From NCBI RefSeq assembly GCF_000568405.1, contig NZ_ARZY01000022.1, forward strand, positions 22,226 to 86,225: a DNA stretch of 64,000 bases, written 5' to 3'. The notes beneath the pieces are model-generated. The model ran no database searches. It had not been told where the DNA came from and saw nothing but the letters and a program-made list of their open reading frames with translations. Position 1 is the first letter of the stretch; each line of letters begins with the position of its first letter. Below are positions 19,464 to 28,907 of this stretch, piece after piece. This stretch comes from Catenovulum agarivorans DS-2 (GTDB lineage: Bacteria; Pseudomonadota; Gammaproteobacteria; Enterobacterales; Alteromonadaceae). The position numbers were made by a program, and so were the translations under genes.

Positions 19464-19738
19464 ATTTCGGGAGGCTTTTTGAACAATATGCCATTATCTT
19501 CTAGCTCACCTAGTTTTATAGATTTCCACGTAGCCCAATAAATAACGCCATAACATAGTAACCCTATAGAAATGACTATGAAAGAAACGCCTTTTATAAT
19601 ATTTACTAATTCAAAATCACTCCCGCGAAAAAATGAAGCTATAAAAACAACAACGATCGTAAAACAGGACAAGTACCGCCATGTTTCAAATGAGCTTTTT
19701 AGATACAATTCATGGCTTGTTTTAATACTTTTTTTCAT
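19460..19738 (-). CDS. Small membrane protein, probable integron cassette gene
   Basis: This 92-residue protein has a basic N-terminus and two hydrophobic helices at about residues 22-40 and 47-69 (VNIIKGVSFIVISIGLLCYG), ending in a hydrophilic tail. No family is recognised. Its stop codon is immediately followed by an attC-like site on the same strand, the structure of a mobile integron gene cassette. No integrase gene or second attC is visible in the window, so it would be a lone cassette integrated or left behind outside an integron. Confidence 0.6.
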   Translation of the reverse strand: MKKSIKTSHELYLKSSFETWRYLSCFTIVVVFIASFFRGSDFELVNIIKGVSFIVISIGLLCYGVIYWATWKSIKLGELEDNGILFKKPPEI

Positions 19739-20071
19739 ATTACTTCAAAGAAATATAACAGCTTATTGATCAGGATTCACAGTATCCAAATTGATTTCGA
19801 ACCGTAAACCCATCAATAAAAAATAATTAATTTCAGAAACTTAATTTAATTAAAATTTATGTCAACCTCAATATTTTACTGTAGAAAGCAAGACAGTAAT
19901 TAATCGTAAATCGACTGGCCTATTATGTATTTTCTTAAATTGAATAAAATCACACCCTTAGTGTAATAATTGTATAAACCGTCAGAGCTGTAATTAGAAC
20001 TCGACATTACAGTGACCAAACTGAAAATCGCATTTGTACTGGATTAGATTATTTATCTATTCACCGCGTAG
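19739..20071. other. Non-coding A/T-rich gap of 333 bp
   Basis: No convincing gene, structured RNA or repeat was seen. The stretch is A/T-rich and lies between the cassette-like gene and the unknown protein at 20072. Confidence 0.5.
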
Positions 20072-20986
20072 TTAACCAGCATCAATTTCAGCAAACAACA
20101 CTTTCAGCCACCTCAAATCTTCTGGCCCTAGCTGGGCAGCTTGGTGCTTTTTGGGGTCGTTTATAATATCTGCGTATAAATGAGCTAATGCAGTTATCGT
20201 TAGCTTACGCCAACTGCCACCGTCTTCTTCACTAATAGCCAATGCAGACAAATCAAAATCAAATAAGGGGTCATGCTCTGCTTCATTAGTATTAAGCGCT
20301 AAGTTTAGTTCTTGTAATATTGGGTTGTAAATTTTCAGAGTATTGCCCGCTGCAAAATCACGCTGTACATTCGTTTTGGCTTGGTCTATTTGCGATTTTA
20401 ACTGTGCTTGAGTAAGTTTTTCGCCTATTGGCCTTAGCCCATTTTTATTGAGCAAACCTGAAGCACTCGGTAGTAAAGCTTTGGCAGCTATTGAAGCGCC
20501 CAATAAAGGGTTAACTAATGCAGACAATCCACCCACCAACAAAAGCCCATAGGTTAATTTATTGTCTAATTTATCAATATCATTGGCTAATTTTTCTAAA
20601 CTGCTTACCTGTCCTTGGTGTTGATTTTTCACTGTATCTTCTACTTGGGCTAGCAGTAGATGTTTTAGTTGATGCTCGCTGTGCTCATCAACAAAGTGAA
20701 ATACGCGTCTTTTAGGCAGGTCGTTAATTTCTGGCACACCGTCAGGTAAACAACGCATTGTATGCAAAGCAATGCCATGTTCAGAAAGTTTATAGGGTAC
20801 GACAAAATAGTGTTTTTCGTCATACTGACAGTTCGCTGATTTTTCTGCAGAAGCAATAAATGGCATACCATTTACGACCTCGGTTACTACAGATAATTTA
20901 GCGCTAATTTCTGAGACTAGCTCGGCGTAGCTTTGAGCTGTTTGCGTTTGAATAGCATTAATTTTTTGCTTGATAAAATCTTTCAT
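20072..20986 (-). CDS. Unknown 304-residue protein with a central hydrophobic segment
   Basis: I do not recognise this family. The N-terminal half is mixed alpha/beta and hydrophilic. A coiled-coil-like stretch (SSLEKLANDIDKLDNKLTYG) leads into a hydrophobic, small-residue segment at about residues 145-175 (LLLVGGLSALVNPLLGASIA), which may insert in or lie on a membrane. The C-terminal part is acidic. No signal peptide is visible. The start at the ATG at 20986 is preferred over the ATG-containing extension to 21019, because the extension overlaps a hairpin that ends the upstream lipoprotein transcript. Confidence 0.6.
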   Translation of the reverse strand: MKDFIKQKINAIQTQTAQSYAELVSEISAKLSVVTEVVNGMPFIASAEKSANCQYDEKHYFVVPYKLSEHGIALHTMRCLPDGVPEINDLPKRRVFHFVDEHSEHQLKHLLLAQVEDTVKNQHQGQVSSLEKLANDIDKLDNKLTYGLLLVGGLSALVNPLLGASIAAKALLPSASGLLNKNGLRPIGEKLTQAQLKSQIDQAKTNVQRDFAAGNTLKIYNPILQELNLALNTNEAEHDPLFDFDLSALAISEEDGGSWRKLTITALAHLYADIINDPKKHQAAQLGPEDLRWLKVLFAEIDAG

Positions 20987-21004
20987 GATTGACCAACCGA
21001 AACA

Positions 21005-21042
21005 ATTAAGCGCCTGCAATAAGATACATACAAGCGCTTAAT
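21005..21042 (-). terminator. Hairpin after the lipoprotein gene
   Basis: Perfect 9-bp arms ATTAAGCGC / GCGCTTAAT with a 20-nt loop begin about 10 bp after the lipoprotein stop on the minus strand. There is no strong T-run, so termination may be partial. Confidence 0.4.
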
Positions 21043-21051
21043 CAATTTAAT

Positions 21052-21597
21052 TTATAGCGCGTGACCATCCACTATTTGTGTAACATTAGCTTGGCCATTT
21101 TCAACACGAGTTAAGATTTTTCTAGCAGCTTGGATGTACTTCTCTGGTACTTCCTTAGTTGCAGCTTTATCAATGGTGATTGTTTTCATGGTTTTCCATT
21201 CGGCAATTCGAGGATCGTTTGAATCAGCTACACCTAAGCTAATTGGGCCAAAACCAGACATATTAAATTTCAAGAAATACGACTTGCCTGCTTTTAATTC
21301 ACCTTTGGCAACGCCCCATGAACCTTGTACATAAACCATAAATGTGTGTACCCCAGGCTCTGCTTCGTATTGGAGCAGTTCACCTGCACCTAAAGTGCCA
21401 ATAAATTGGTCACCGTCCCATACTTCTACTTTTGCACCATCGCCCATAAATACCGCACGGCGAACAATATTAACCATTGCTGTATCGGGTTTAGCGTTAT
21501 CTTGAAACTGCACTTGTTTCATTGCACCTAAACCAGCACAACCACTCATCATAATGGCAGCAAACAAAACTGCCACAACTTTTATGTGTTTAATCAT
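21052..21597 (-). CDS. Small lipoprotein (DUF2846-like)
   Basis: This 181-residue protein has a lipoprotein signal (VVAVLFAAIMMSGCAGL; lipobox SGC). The body contains VEVWDGDQFIGTLGAGELL and VHTFMVYVQ segments, resembling DUF2846-type lipoproteins. These have a small beta-sandwich and often bear a conserved sequence in which an attached object is 'displayed' to the periplasm. Function is unknown. The next gene downstream on the same strand starts 66 bp later, and the two may be partly co-transcribed through a hairpin. Confidence 0.65.
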   Translation of the reverse strand: MIKHIKVVAVLFAAIMMSGCAGLGAMKQVQFQDNAKPDTAMVNIVRRAVFMGDGAKVEVWDGDQFIGTLGAGELLQYEAEPGVHTFMVYVQGSWGVAKGELKAGKSYFLKFNMSGFGPISLGVADSNDPRIAEWKTMKTITIDKAATKEVPEKYIQAARKILTRVENGQANVTQIVDGHAL

Positions 21598-21805
21598 CTA
21601 ACTTTCCTTACTAAATTATTATTAATATATCCTGTCACTTTATTATTGTGTGACCACCAACTTTTGCCAAAACTGTCTACTTTGTGTGTATATGCTTACG
21701 GTCAAAAGTTGGATAAAGGTATTCTGTTCGATGGCAAAAATCAAACATAATCACGCTCGAAACACTCTCTAGAAGGTAAGTGGTTGTCCAGAGTTCTGGT
21801 TAAAT

Positions 21806-21831
21806 AGCAAGGGCTACTTACTGCCCTTGCT
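21806..21831 (-). terminator. Terminator-like hairpin after the GH82-like gene
   Basis: Perfect 9-bp arms AGCAAGGGC / GCCCTTGCT with an 8-nt loop lie 39 bp after the stop of the gene at 21870-23996. On the minus strand it is followed by ATTTAA. Confidence 0.6.
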
Positions 21832-21869
21832 GAGATGATTGGCTATAAAAACATCGCTATATTTTGTCG

Positions 21870-23996
21870 TTATTTATAGATAAAGCTTGATGCATCACCT
21901 CCGTTTGGTAGTTGCATATCGCCTCTATACAAAATATTCGCCCTTTTGGTTTCACTTGCGCCCAAAGCTAAGCCGTCTTGCACTATGTTGGCTTGGCTAT
22001 AGTCAACACCAAAGAACCCTTCTACTGCTGATTCATCCCCTATTTCTGTAGCAGAGAGTTGCGACAAAGCCAATACGGGTGCAACTGGGAATATGTAGTA
22101 CCAACGTTCACCAGATTTATCTGTCGTTTTTGCAATATCGTTACGCGATATCTGTGTAATGCTCTTATTGGTTTGCGCCGCTAAATACTCACGGTTGGAC
22201 AAACTCAATAAATAAGTTGAGAGGTTGCCCACTTCTGCAACCGGTTGGTCGAATATGGTTTGGCGTAAAATTATATCGCCTTTAATCGACACATTATTGA
22301 TGCGCCCTCGGGTTAAATCTCGACATTCGCGCCCTTTACAGTCGTATGACCCTTTACCGATTAACAGTGCACTGCCACTATCAATTGCTTCAACATTTTC
22401 GACACTAATATCTTTCATTATTTTACTGTGGGTTTTCAGCCAAACTGCAGTAAAGCCTTTTGTCAGTTTAATGTTAGATATTTTAATTTTATTGGCTGAT
22501 GAATAATAAGGTCCAGAACGGTTTACTTTATCATTGGTTGTACCATTGCCAGCTTCTATGCGCACACCAACACCGTGAACGGCTTCAATATTGTCTATTT
22601 CCACCCAGTCGCCACCATATACCTGAACCGCACCATAACCAGTATGCACATTAATGGCTTTGATGTTTTTAATACTGCCTTTGATTGGTGTGCGACCATA
22701 GGTTGGATTGCGCTGTATAGCAAACATATCTGGGACTATATTGCCATCGTCGTCAATAAAATCACCATTGCTGTTGGTTGCTAGTGGAATATTTATTGGA
22801 TTCATTGGGTTGTTTGCGCCGCCTTGATTGTCGTATCTATCTTGTAAAAACACAGGCTTTGAACCAAAACGCCAGGCGAATGCACCGTCTTTATTATCGT
22901 GGTCGGCTGCCAATTGCACTGATACGTTTTCTGTATAGTTGTCTTGAATCACCACGTTAGAAACAGCAAAGTTGCGCGCATAACCAATTGCAAAAGAAAC
23001 AGCTCGGGTTAGGTTGACTAAACCACCACCGTTGCCACCAGTCATATTGCCATATTCAATTGGGTTATTGGTGGTTGCATCAATGGTGAAACTGCGGCTT
23101 GGGTCGGTTGAGGTTATTTCAACATTTTCCACGCGCTCGTCCAACAAATTGCCTGGGCCATTACTGCGGCCAATACTAAACAATATGTTTCTATTCACAT
23201 TGCTGGTTTCTTTGTTGCCGCGCATTTCCAAAACAACTTCTGGCTCTATTTCAATGCGCACATTGGCGGGTACTGGAATATGTGCAAGGCTAAATCTGTT
23301 ATTCGCTGTGCCTGTAGTTGCATCTGTGTTTTGTGCAACTCGCAGTATTACTACACCACCATTTTCTTCTTTACGTGCGCGGTTTAATGCACCGCTCACT
23401 CTTGCACTGTCGTCGGTATCGGCAGTAAAAGTGTGCTCTGCATATACAATTTCTGGTTCGTCATCAAATACCTTATTTTCAAAAAAACCAACTTCTTCAC
23501 CTTGATAGGCTGAAAAATCTGTATCCATTGGCCGCTCATCAGCGGGCGGTGTTGGTGTTGGTGTTGGTGTTGGTGTTGGTGTTGGTGTTGGTGTTGGTGT
23601 TGGTGTTGGTGTTGGTGTTGGTGTTGGTGTTGGTGTTGGTGTTGGTGTTGGTGTTGGTGTTGGTGTTGGTGTTGGTGTTGGTGTTGGTGTTGGTGTTGGT
23701 GTTGGTGTTGGTGTTGGTGTTGGTGTTGGTGTTGGTGTTGGTGTTGGTGTTGGTGTTGGTGTTGGTGTTGGTGTTGGTGTTGGTGTTGGTGTTGGTGTTG
23801 GTGTTGGTGTTGGTGTTGGTGTTGGTGTTGGTGTTGGTGTTGGTGTTGGTGTTGGTGTTGGTGTTGGTGTTGGTGTTGGTGTTGGTGTTGGTGTTTCAAC
23901 ACCAGTATTGTCGTCGGCATTTGTTGTGTCAACATCGCTACCACATGCCGTTAATAACGTAGCTGCAACTAAATAAGCTAAATATTTTTTAGACAT
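21870..23996 (-). CDS. Divergent GH82 (iota-carrageenase-like) lipoprotein with long Thr-Pro linker
   Basis: This 708-residue lipoprotein ([13 protein letters not shown]) has a very long (Thr-Pro)n linker at about residues 34-150 and then a right-handed beta-helix domain of ~550 residues. The segment [20 protein letters not shown], followed by [11 protein letters not shown], aligns with the GH82 core of the neighbouring carrageenase. Q458 and E481 are 23 residues apart, the spacing of Gln222 and the acid Glu245 in Alteromonas CgiA. The position of the catalytic base (Asp247) is Gly483. It may therefore have altered activity, a different sulfation preference or only a binding role. The linker could extend the domain from the outer membrane. 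It lies 75 bp after the GH82 gene in the same direction, probably in one operon. Confidence 0.75.
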   Translation of the reverse strand: MSKKYLAYLVAATLLTACGSDVDTTNADDNTGVETPTPTPTPTPTPTPTPTPTPTPTPTPTPTPTPTPTPTPTPTPTPTPTPTPTPTPTPTPTPTPTPTPTPTPTPTPTPTPTPTPTPTPTPTPTPTPTPTPTPTPTPTPTPTPTPTPTPPADERPMDTDFSAYQGEEVGFFENKVFDDEPEIVYAEHTFTADTDDSARVSGALNRARKEENGGVVILRVAQNTDATTGTANNRFSLAHIPVPANVRIEIEPEVVLEMRGNKETSNVNRNILFSIGRSNGPGNLLDERVENVEITSTDPSRSFTIDATTNNPIEYGNMTGGNGGGLVNLTRAVSFAIGYARNFAVSNVVIQDNYTENVSVQLAADHDNKDGAFAWRFGSKPVFLQDRYDNQGGANNPMNPINIPLATNSNGDFIDDDGNIVPDMFAIQRNPTYGRTPIKGSIKNIKAINVHTGYGAVQVYGGDWVEIDNIEAVHGVGVRIEAGNGTTNDKVNRSGPYYSSANKIKISNIKLTKGFTAVWLKTHSKIMKDISVENVEAIDSGSALLIGKGSYDCKGRECRDLTRGRINNVSIKGDIILRQTIFDQPVAEVGNLSTYLLSLSNREYLAAQTNKSITQISRNDIAKTTDKSGERWYYIFPVAPVLALSQLSATEIGDESAVEGFFGVDYSQANIVQDGLALGASETKRANILYRGDMQLPNGGDASSFIYK
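23548..23895. repeat. Hexanucleotide tandem repeat (GGTGTT) x58
   Basis: The 348 bp consist of 58 unbroken copies of GGTGTT on the plus strand, which encode the Thr-Pro linker on the minus strand. The unit is a multiple of three, so slippage would change linker length without frameshifting. The assembled copy number may not be exact, because such tracts collapse or expand in assemblies. Confidence 0.97.
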
Positions 23997-24071
23997 AAAT
24001 TACTTCTTAATTTTTAAATCGAAGGAAGAGCGATTGTTACAACAACCGCTCTTTAAGCTGAATGAAGTGAC

Positions 24072-27000
24072 TTACCAGCGACTATCTGGGCAAGCTTGCA
24101 TACCGTAGTAATTACACACTCGAGATGTGGCGGTATCACCATTAACGAAATCTAGTTTAGGTGTTGCAAAATCAACCATATTTAAATTGTAAATATTGAT
24201 ATTGAAGTTGTAATCAACACCCAATTTATTTTCATCAAGCACACCACCAATTGACGGACCAATATAAATTTGCCCTTGTCGTGACCATTGCTCGTTTGTT
24301 GGTAAACAAACATTGGCACAGGTTTGGTTAGTGGTTGTGAAATAATCTAACTGATCTTGTTTTAAGTGCGCATCAATACCATTAATGGCTGTTACGTTGT
24401 ACACGTGCGATTCAGCAAACCAACCTGGTTTTAAACCGTATCTTCGGTGCGCTTCATCTAAACAGGCTTTAGTTGGGGTAATACGTGATGCCCATTGGTT
24501 GTTGCCACGCGCGTATGGTTGCTGAGCACAACCTTCACCTATTTCTGCATTAACAGCATCTCTCCAACTTTGGCGTGTATGCGTTTCACCAGCAGGACTA
24601 AACAATTCGACAAAGCCGCCGTCTACACGTACAGCAAAACCACAACCATTAGACACAACACCATTAACCTGAACCGAACCATTTTGTTGGAAATGTGGCC
24701 CAAACATCACAGGAGATAAACAATCTGTACCGCGAATATCTTCTGCAAATATGTTGCGAATCCCCCCTTTGCCATAGTCTTTCATGGTCAGGTTATCGGT
24801 TTCCATACGTAAGGTGATACCACCTTCACTATGTAAGTTGCGGAATAAGATATTGTCTGCACCGTACATTTGTACTAAACCATAACCAAACAATGAATTG
24901 CTCTGGTCAATGTTTTCGATAATGCCGTTCACAGGCCAGAAAATATCATTATCGCGTTCAACAATCCCGACTAGGAAAGATGCAAAAATGGTTTTGTTAT
25001 CTTCAATTTTGAAGTTAGAGAACTTAAAGTTTTCAATATCACCCATTTTGAATACCGCAGTTCTTTCGTTTGGTGCATCGCGTAAATCAACTGTAAAACC
25101 ATTGCCTAAACCAACTAAGCTGAAGTTTTCTGCTTTGCTTTGGTTGCCCATTTCAAACATCCACACGTTATAGCCACCACCTGGTGTAATGTGGAATACT
25201 GCACCTTCGTCAACTTCTAAATGTACGTTTGAACGCATATGCAAACTTCTAAAGTAGTAATGGCCAGCAGGCATATACAGTTTACCACCGTTTTGCTCGG
25301 CACTGATTTGGTCTAATGCTAACTGCATAGACGCAGTATCATCTTCAGTATCCGTGTTATTAACCGCAAAGTCAGTTACGGCATTTTTCTCAACACCATA
25401 TTGAGTTGGAGGAATATAAAAATCAGTATCCACTACAGGTAAAGGTGTTGGACGAGGGTTACTTGTGTAAGTGCCGCTACCATCATGTAAACCATAGTCG
25501 TGCTCTGGCTCTTCGTTAACAATAGCGCCGCTGCGTGCAAGTGCGTTATCACCAGTTAATACATAATCGTCAATAATAACTTTGTCGCCTACTTCCAAAC
25601 CACCAAAGAAGAACGAAGGTAATACATCTACTATGTCGCTGCCATTGGTTAAAATCCAACTATCAGGAATCGAGAATGATTGAGCGTTAGTATTAGCGTC
25701 AACAAAAGTCACCTCGACCCAATTTTCAAAATCAGCCGAATTAATACTTGCTGTATAGTCTGCGGTTACCGCTTTAGCAGCTTCAACTTTACCAAATTTA
25801 CCGCCATCCAATGTGACGTTCCAAGGCAATAAATGATGTTTAATCGTTACCGGCTCGGTACCAAGATTACCCTCACCCTTTTCAACTTTTATTAGCAAGG
25901 TCACAGATTGAATTTCAGTTTCAATTTTACCGCCGCCAAATGCTTGGCTCCATGGGTTGGCATTGCCCCATTTGTGCCATAACAATGACTGGTTATCTAT
26001 GTTGGTTGCAGCATTGCTGTCTGTATAAGAAATTGCATTGCTGTTTTGATACCCACTGCCTTCTTCAAGACCAATGGTGCCGAAACCTGCTAAAACAAAA
26101 CCCCAACCGCCATTTTGTGCAACGGTTGCATCATTAAAATCATATTCGATGGTGAAGTCAGTTGGAATAGGCAGTGGTTCGCCTACTTCGGTTAACACTT
26201 CATAATCGTCAAGGTAGATTTTGTCACCAACTTCAGTGTTGCCGAATTTAAATTCAGGGTAGATATTTAAATCGCCATTGTTATAACCAAACCAAGTTGA
26301 AGGAATAATAAACTGATTTGACTCTTGGTCTTGTAATTCTAGATTAATCTCAACCCAACCGGTTGAACCCGCTGGCACTACACCTACATATTTAGGCGCT
26401 GCAGCAACGGCCGCAGGATAGTTATTGCGCTTATTACCACTGACTAAACCATAAGGTAATAAGTAGTGAATAACTTCAATGTCTTTTTCTGTTGTGAGCT
26501 CTGTTTTAACCCAAACTTTGACACTTTTAATAATATGTCCATGATTAGCAAACCTCGCGGTGAATTCGCTGTCACGCCATTTTTGTAAATAAATACCGTT
26601 TTGTTCTGGATTAACATTAACGCTGGTATCTGTATATGAAAGTGCTGCACCACTGCGGCCTAACCCATCTTCAAATGCCATAGCTCCACGATCAATTACG
26701 CTATAAATCCAACCTTGACTACCTTGGTTTTCTGCCACTTCATTGCTGTCAAAACTGTAGTTAAACACCAATTGGTCGCCTAGATTATATTCAGGTTCTT
26801 CAACCCCGCTGTTGTTGCCACTTCCGCCAGTGTCGTCGCCAGTATTTCCATCAGAGCCACCGCCTGTACCAGTGTCATCTTCTACTGGCTCACAGCACGC
26901 ATTTTCTAGTGGCGCGCCAATTTTATAGTTATCAACATATACTTTGTCGCCTATCTCTAAACCATCAAATAAAAATTGTGGATATACCTGAATGTCAGAT

Positions 27001-27926
27001 TCACCATCGTAGTGAACCCAAGTTTCAGGAATGGTGAATTGTTTTAAGCCTGTTTTAGTATCAACAAACTCAACTTGTACCCAAGTATTATTGGCTGATG
27101 CTGGAATAACCATTTCATATTGCGGGCCTAAGTCGATACCCGCATTTATAGTTGGGCCTTTTTTGTCGTCAATTACAGGAAAAGGCACTAGGTTGTGGCG
27201 CACAGTTACATTGCCTGCCACCGCTTTTTCAACTTTAACCCACAGTGAAACAGACTCTAAGGTTTCGCCATATGCTGTCGCTAGTGCATCAGTCCATGGG
27301 TTAATATTTTTTTTATTGGTACGGTTATTAAATCGAATACCATTTTGTGTAATGTTGGTATTAGTGCTGGTATCCGTGTATGAAAATGCAGCACTACCAT
27401 CAGCGCCAGCAGTGTCTTCAAATGCCATCACACCACGATTTCTGGTGGGGTAAACCCAACCTTCCCAGTTGTTATTTTCTGTTTGAATATCTTCGATAGA
27501 ATTAAAATCGTAACCAAAGCTAAACACTTCGGGTTCAGCTAATACGTATTGTTGTAATTCTGCGTTATAAGAAAATGCGGCACGTTTCATTGCGAAGTTG
27601 ATTTGCAATGAATCGGTTATCTTGTTTAGGTTGAAATAAGGTTGATTACTGGCGGTTAAGCCGTCTGCGTCTAATACATTGTGGCTTGAATCAGTTACAA
27701 CTATACGCAACTGCTCTGACAATTCGGTATTTTCAGGTACTGATACAGTATTAAAAGTATAATAACCAACCCGGCGTTTAGTATATCGAGCACTTTGTTC
27801 AATAGTTGCTGAGTCTACCGTTACCCAAGAACCATCCTCTTGAGCATAAGCATAATTTACCGAACCGCAAGCAAGTGTTAGCGCAGCAAATTTTGCTAAT
27901 TTAGGGATTAAATTGGATATACCCAT
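24072..27926 (-). CDS. Modular GH82 iota-carrageenase with three N-terminal binding-like modules
   Basis: This 1284-residue secreted enzyme has a signal peptide ending NYAYAQ. After a short N-terminal domain come three repeats of a ~210-residue module (about residues 118-345, 380-590 and 595-800). Each contains a YDFN/YSFD start, an H-x-LLP/LVP motif and an ending like VYPQFLFDGLEIGDKVYVDNY. The C-terminal beta-helix (about 850-1284) is GH82: Q1019, E1042, D1044 and H1078 reproduce the exact spacing of Gln222, Glu245, Asp247 and His281 in Alteromonas fortis CgiA (GYGLVQMYGADN, ITLRMETDN, MFGPHF). This predicts an active inverting endo-enzyme on iota-carrageenan. The known GH82 enzymes are ~490 residues, so the modules are an extension. 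A Gly/Asp-rich linker (GTGGGSDGNTGDDTGGSG) separates modules 1 and 2. Confidence 0.9.
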   Translation of the reverse strand: MGISNLIPKLAKFAALTLACGSVNYAYAQEDGSWVTVDSATIEQSARYTKRRVGYYTFNTVSVPENTELSEQLRIVVTDSSHNVLDADGLTASNQPYFNLNKITDSLQINFAMKRAAFSYNAELQQYVLAEPEVFSFGYDFNSIEDIQTENNNWEGWVYPTRNRGVMAFEDTAGADGSAAFSYTDTSTNTNITQNGIRFNNRTNKKNINPWTDALATAYGETLESVSLWVKVEKAVAGNVTVRHNLVPFPVIDDKKGPTINAGIDLGPQYEMVIPASANNTWVQVEFVDTKTGLKQFTIPETWVHYDGESDIQVYPQFLFDGLEIGDKVYVDNYKIGAPLENACCEPVEDDTGTGGGSDGNTGDDTGGSGNNSGVEEPEYNLGDQLVFNYSFDSNEVAENQGSQGWIYSVIDRGAMAFEDGLGRSGAALSYTDTSVNVNPEQNGIYLQKWRDSEFTARFANHGHIIKSVKVWVKTELTTEKDIEVIHYLLPYGLVSGNKRNNYPAAVAAAPKYVGVVPAGSTGWVEINLELQDQESNQFIIPSTWFGYNNGDLNIYPEFKFGNTEVGDKIYLDDYEVLTEVGEPLPIPTDFTIEYDFNDATVAQNGGWGFVLAGFGTIGLEEGSGYQNSNAISYTDSNAATNIDNQSLLWHKWGNANPWSQAFGGGKIETEIQSVTLLIKVEKGEGNLGTEPVTIKHHLLPWNVTLDGGKFGKVEAAKAVTADYTASINSADFENWVEVTFVDANTNAQSFSIPDSWILTNGSDIVDVLPSFFFGGLEVGDKVIIDDYVLTGDNALARSGAIVNEEPEHDYGLHDGSGTYTSNPRPTPLPVVDTDFYIPPTQYGVEKNAVTDFAVNNTDTEDDTASMQLALDQISAEQNGGKLYMPAGHYYFRSLHMRSNVHLEVDEGAVFHITPGGGYNVWMFEMGNQSKAENFSLVGLGNGFTVDLRDAPNERTAVFKMGDIENFKFSNFKIEDNKTIFASFLVGIVERDNDIFWPVNGIIENIDQSNSLFGYGLVQMYGADNILFRNLHSEGGITLRMETDNLTMKDYGKGGIRNIFAEDIRGTDCLSPVMFGPHFQQNGSVQVNGVVSNGCGFAVRVDGGFVELFSPAGETHTRQSWRDAVNAEIGEGCAQQPYARGNNQWASRITPTKACLDEAHRRYGLKPGWFAESHVYNVTAINGIDAHLKQDQLDYFTTTNQTCANVCLPTNEQWSRQGQIYIGPSIGGVLDENKLGVDYNFNINIYNLNMVDFATPKLDFVNGDTATSRVCNYYGMQACPDSRW

Positions 27927-28027
27927 TTATCCTCTCCAAATTTTAATAAGTTGTGTTTTCAACAATGTGGCGATTGTTAAATGTGTTTGATTAGAAAATG
28001 CGCTGTGGCATGCGCACCGTCAACCTG

Positions 28028-28660
28028 TTAGGCAGCGCTCAATTTTTTACGTACGCTTAAACCTGCAAGTCCCAATGCAAAAATGGCAAAAGTTGTTGGT
28101 TCGGGTACAGGTACACTGCTAATAGAAATGTTAGAAACGGTAAGACTGTCGCCTAAGCTAAAATCACCATCTAGCACTCCAAAATAAAGTGCAATTTCAG
28201 AACCTGCGTAGGCGCTAATATCAGTACTTAACCCGTCGATGGTAAAGTCGTGTAATAAGTCAAAGTTTTGATCAACCAAAGACACTTGAAAAAGGTCGTC
28301 TAGTGGCTCTGTTAGAAAAGTTGAGTATTCCAATGACAATACTGCAGAGTTTGCTGCAACTTCAAATTGCTGGAAAAGATAAATACCATAGTATTCGTTA
28401 TCTTGGTCAGCAGATGTTGTTAAAGTAACGCTATTGCCCGCTGTTGCAAAATTAGCTGTATAGTCACCAACATTAACGTTATATTCTTCAAAAGTGCTGT
28501 CTGTCGCATATTCATAAATGAATACGTCACCTTCCCAGCCATTCAGATCATTACTGAAATCTGCATTGATTAAGCCAGCAAACGCGGTTGAACTAAGTGC
28601 CATACCAGCCATGAACACGACCGATTTAAAGTAGGTTGTAAATTTCTGTTGTAGTTTCAT
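28028..28660 (-). CDS. PEP-CTERM secreted protein
   Basis: This ~210-residue exported protein has a signal peptide (VVFMAGMALSSTAFA), a beta-rich domain resembling lectin/CBM-like jelly rolls (INADFSNDLNGWEGD, then VLSLEYSTFL), and a C-terminal PEP-CTERM sorting signal, VPEPTTFAIFALGLAGLSVRKK. Such proteins are processed by an exosortase, which is not in this window. The start at the ATG at 28660 follows GAGG. It is the first gene before the GH82 pair on the same strand, with an AAACAT-type operator upstream, so it is probably part of the carrageenan response, perhaps as a substrate-binding or matrix protein. Its function is unproven. Confidence 0.8.
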   Translation of the reverse strand: MKLQQKFTTYFKSVVFMAGMALSSTAFAGLINADFSNDLNGWEGDVFIYEYATDSTFEEYNVNVGDYTANFATAGNSVTLTTSADQDNEYYGIYLFQQFEVAANSAVLSLEYSTFLTEPLDDLFQVSLVDQNFDLLHDFTIDGLSTDISAYAGSEIALYFGVLDGDFSLGDSLTVSNISISSVPVPEPTTFAIFALGLAGLSVRKKLSAA

Positions 28661-28764
28661 CTTGTAGTGCCTCAATTATTAGAAACAAAGTTTAAGTTGG
28701 TGCGTTTATCCCTAACGAATCCAACTAAAAACATATATAATCTACTATATTGTTTAACTTGTGT

Positions 28765-28779
28765 AAACATCATACGTTT
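28765..28779. promoter_or_regulatory. AAACAT-N3-AYGTTT operator copy 1 (PEP-CTERM/GH82 unit)
   Basis: The sequence is AAACATCATACGTTT, a near-palindrome shared with six other sites before carrageenan-locus transcription units. It lies 105 bp upstream of the PEP-CTERM start. Confidence 0.6.
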
Positions 28780-28907
28780 TAATTATTAACGATTATTTTA
28801 CTTTTAACACTTAAGGTTAATAAATCGAAGCGGCCGCAACAGAAGTTGCATTCTAGTATTGGCTGGGGTTAAATTCGCGCTTTAGAATACTTGCAGGCAT
28901 TTAAACC

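Noticed and set aside
21651..21775. Short open frame starting ATGGCAAAAATC and a 10-bp inverted repeat CCAACTTTTG/CAAAAGTTGG
   Set aside because: The frame is only ~13 codons, and the repeat has a 36-nt loop, too weak to name as a feature.
23548..23895. CRISPR array
   Set aside because: The units are pure 6-bp repeats with no spacers, and no cas genes are present.
23396..23962. Alternate reading frames over the hexamer tract giving poly-(Gln-His) or poly-(Val-Leu) proteins
   Set aside because: They are shadows of the repeat. The Thr-Pro frame has the lipoprotein signal and the GH82 domain.
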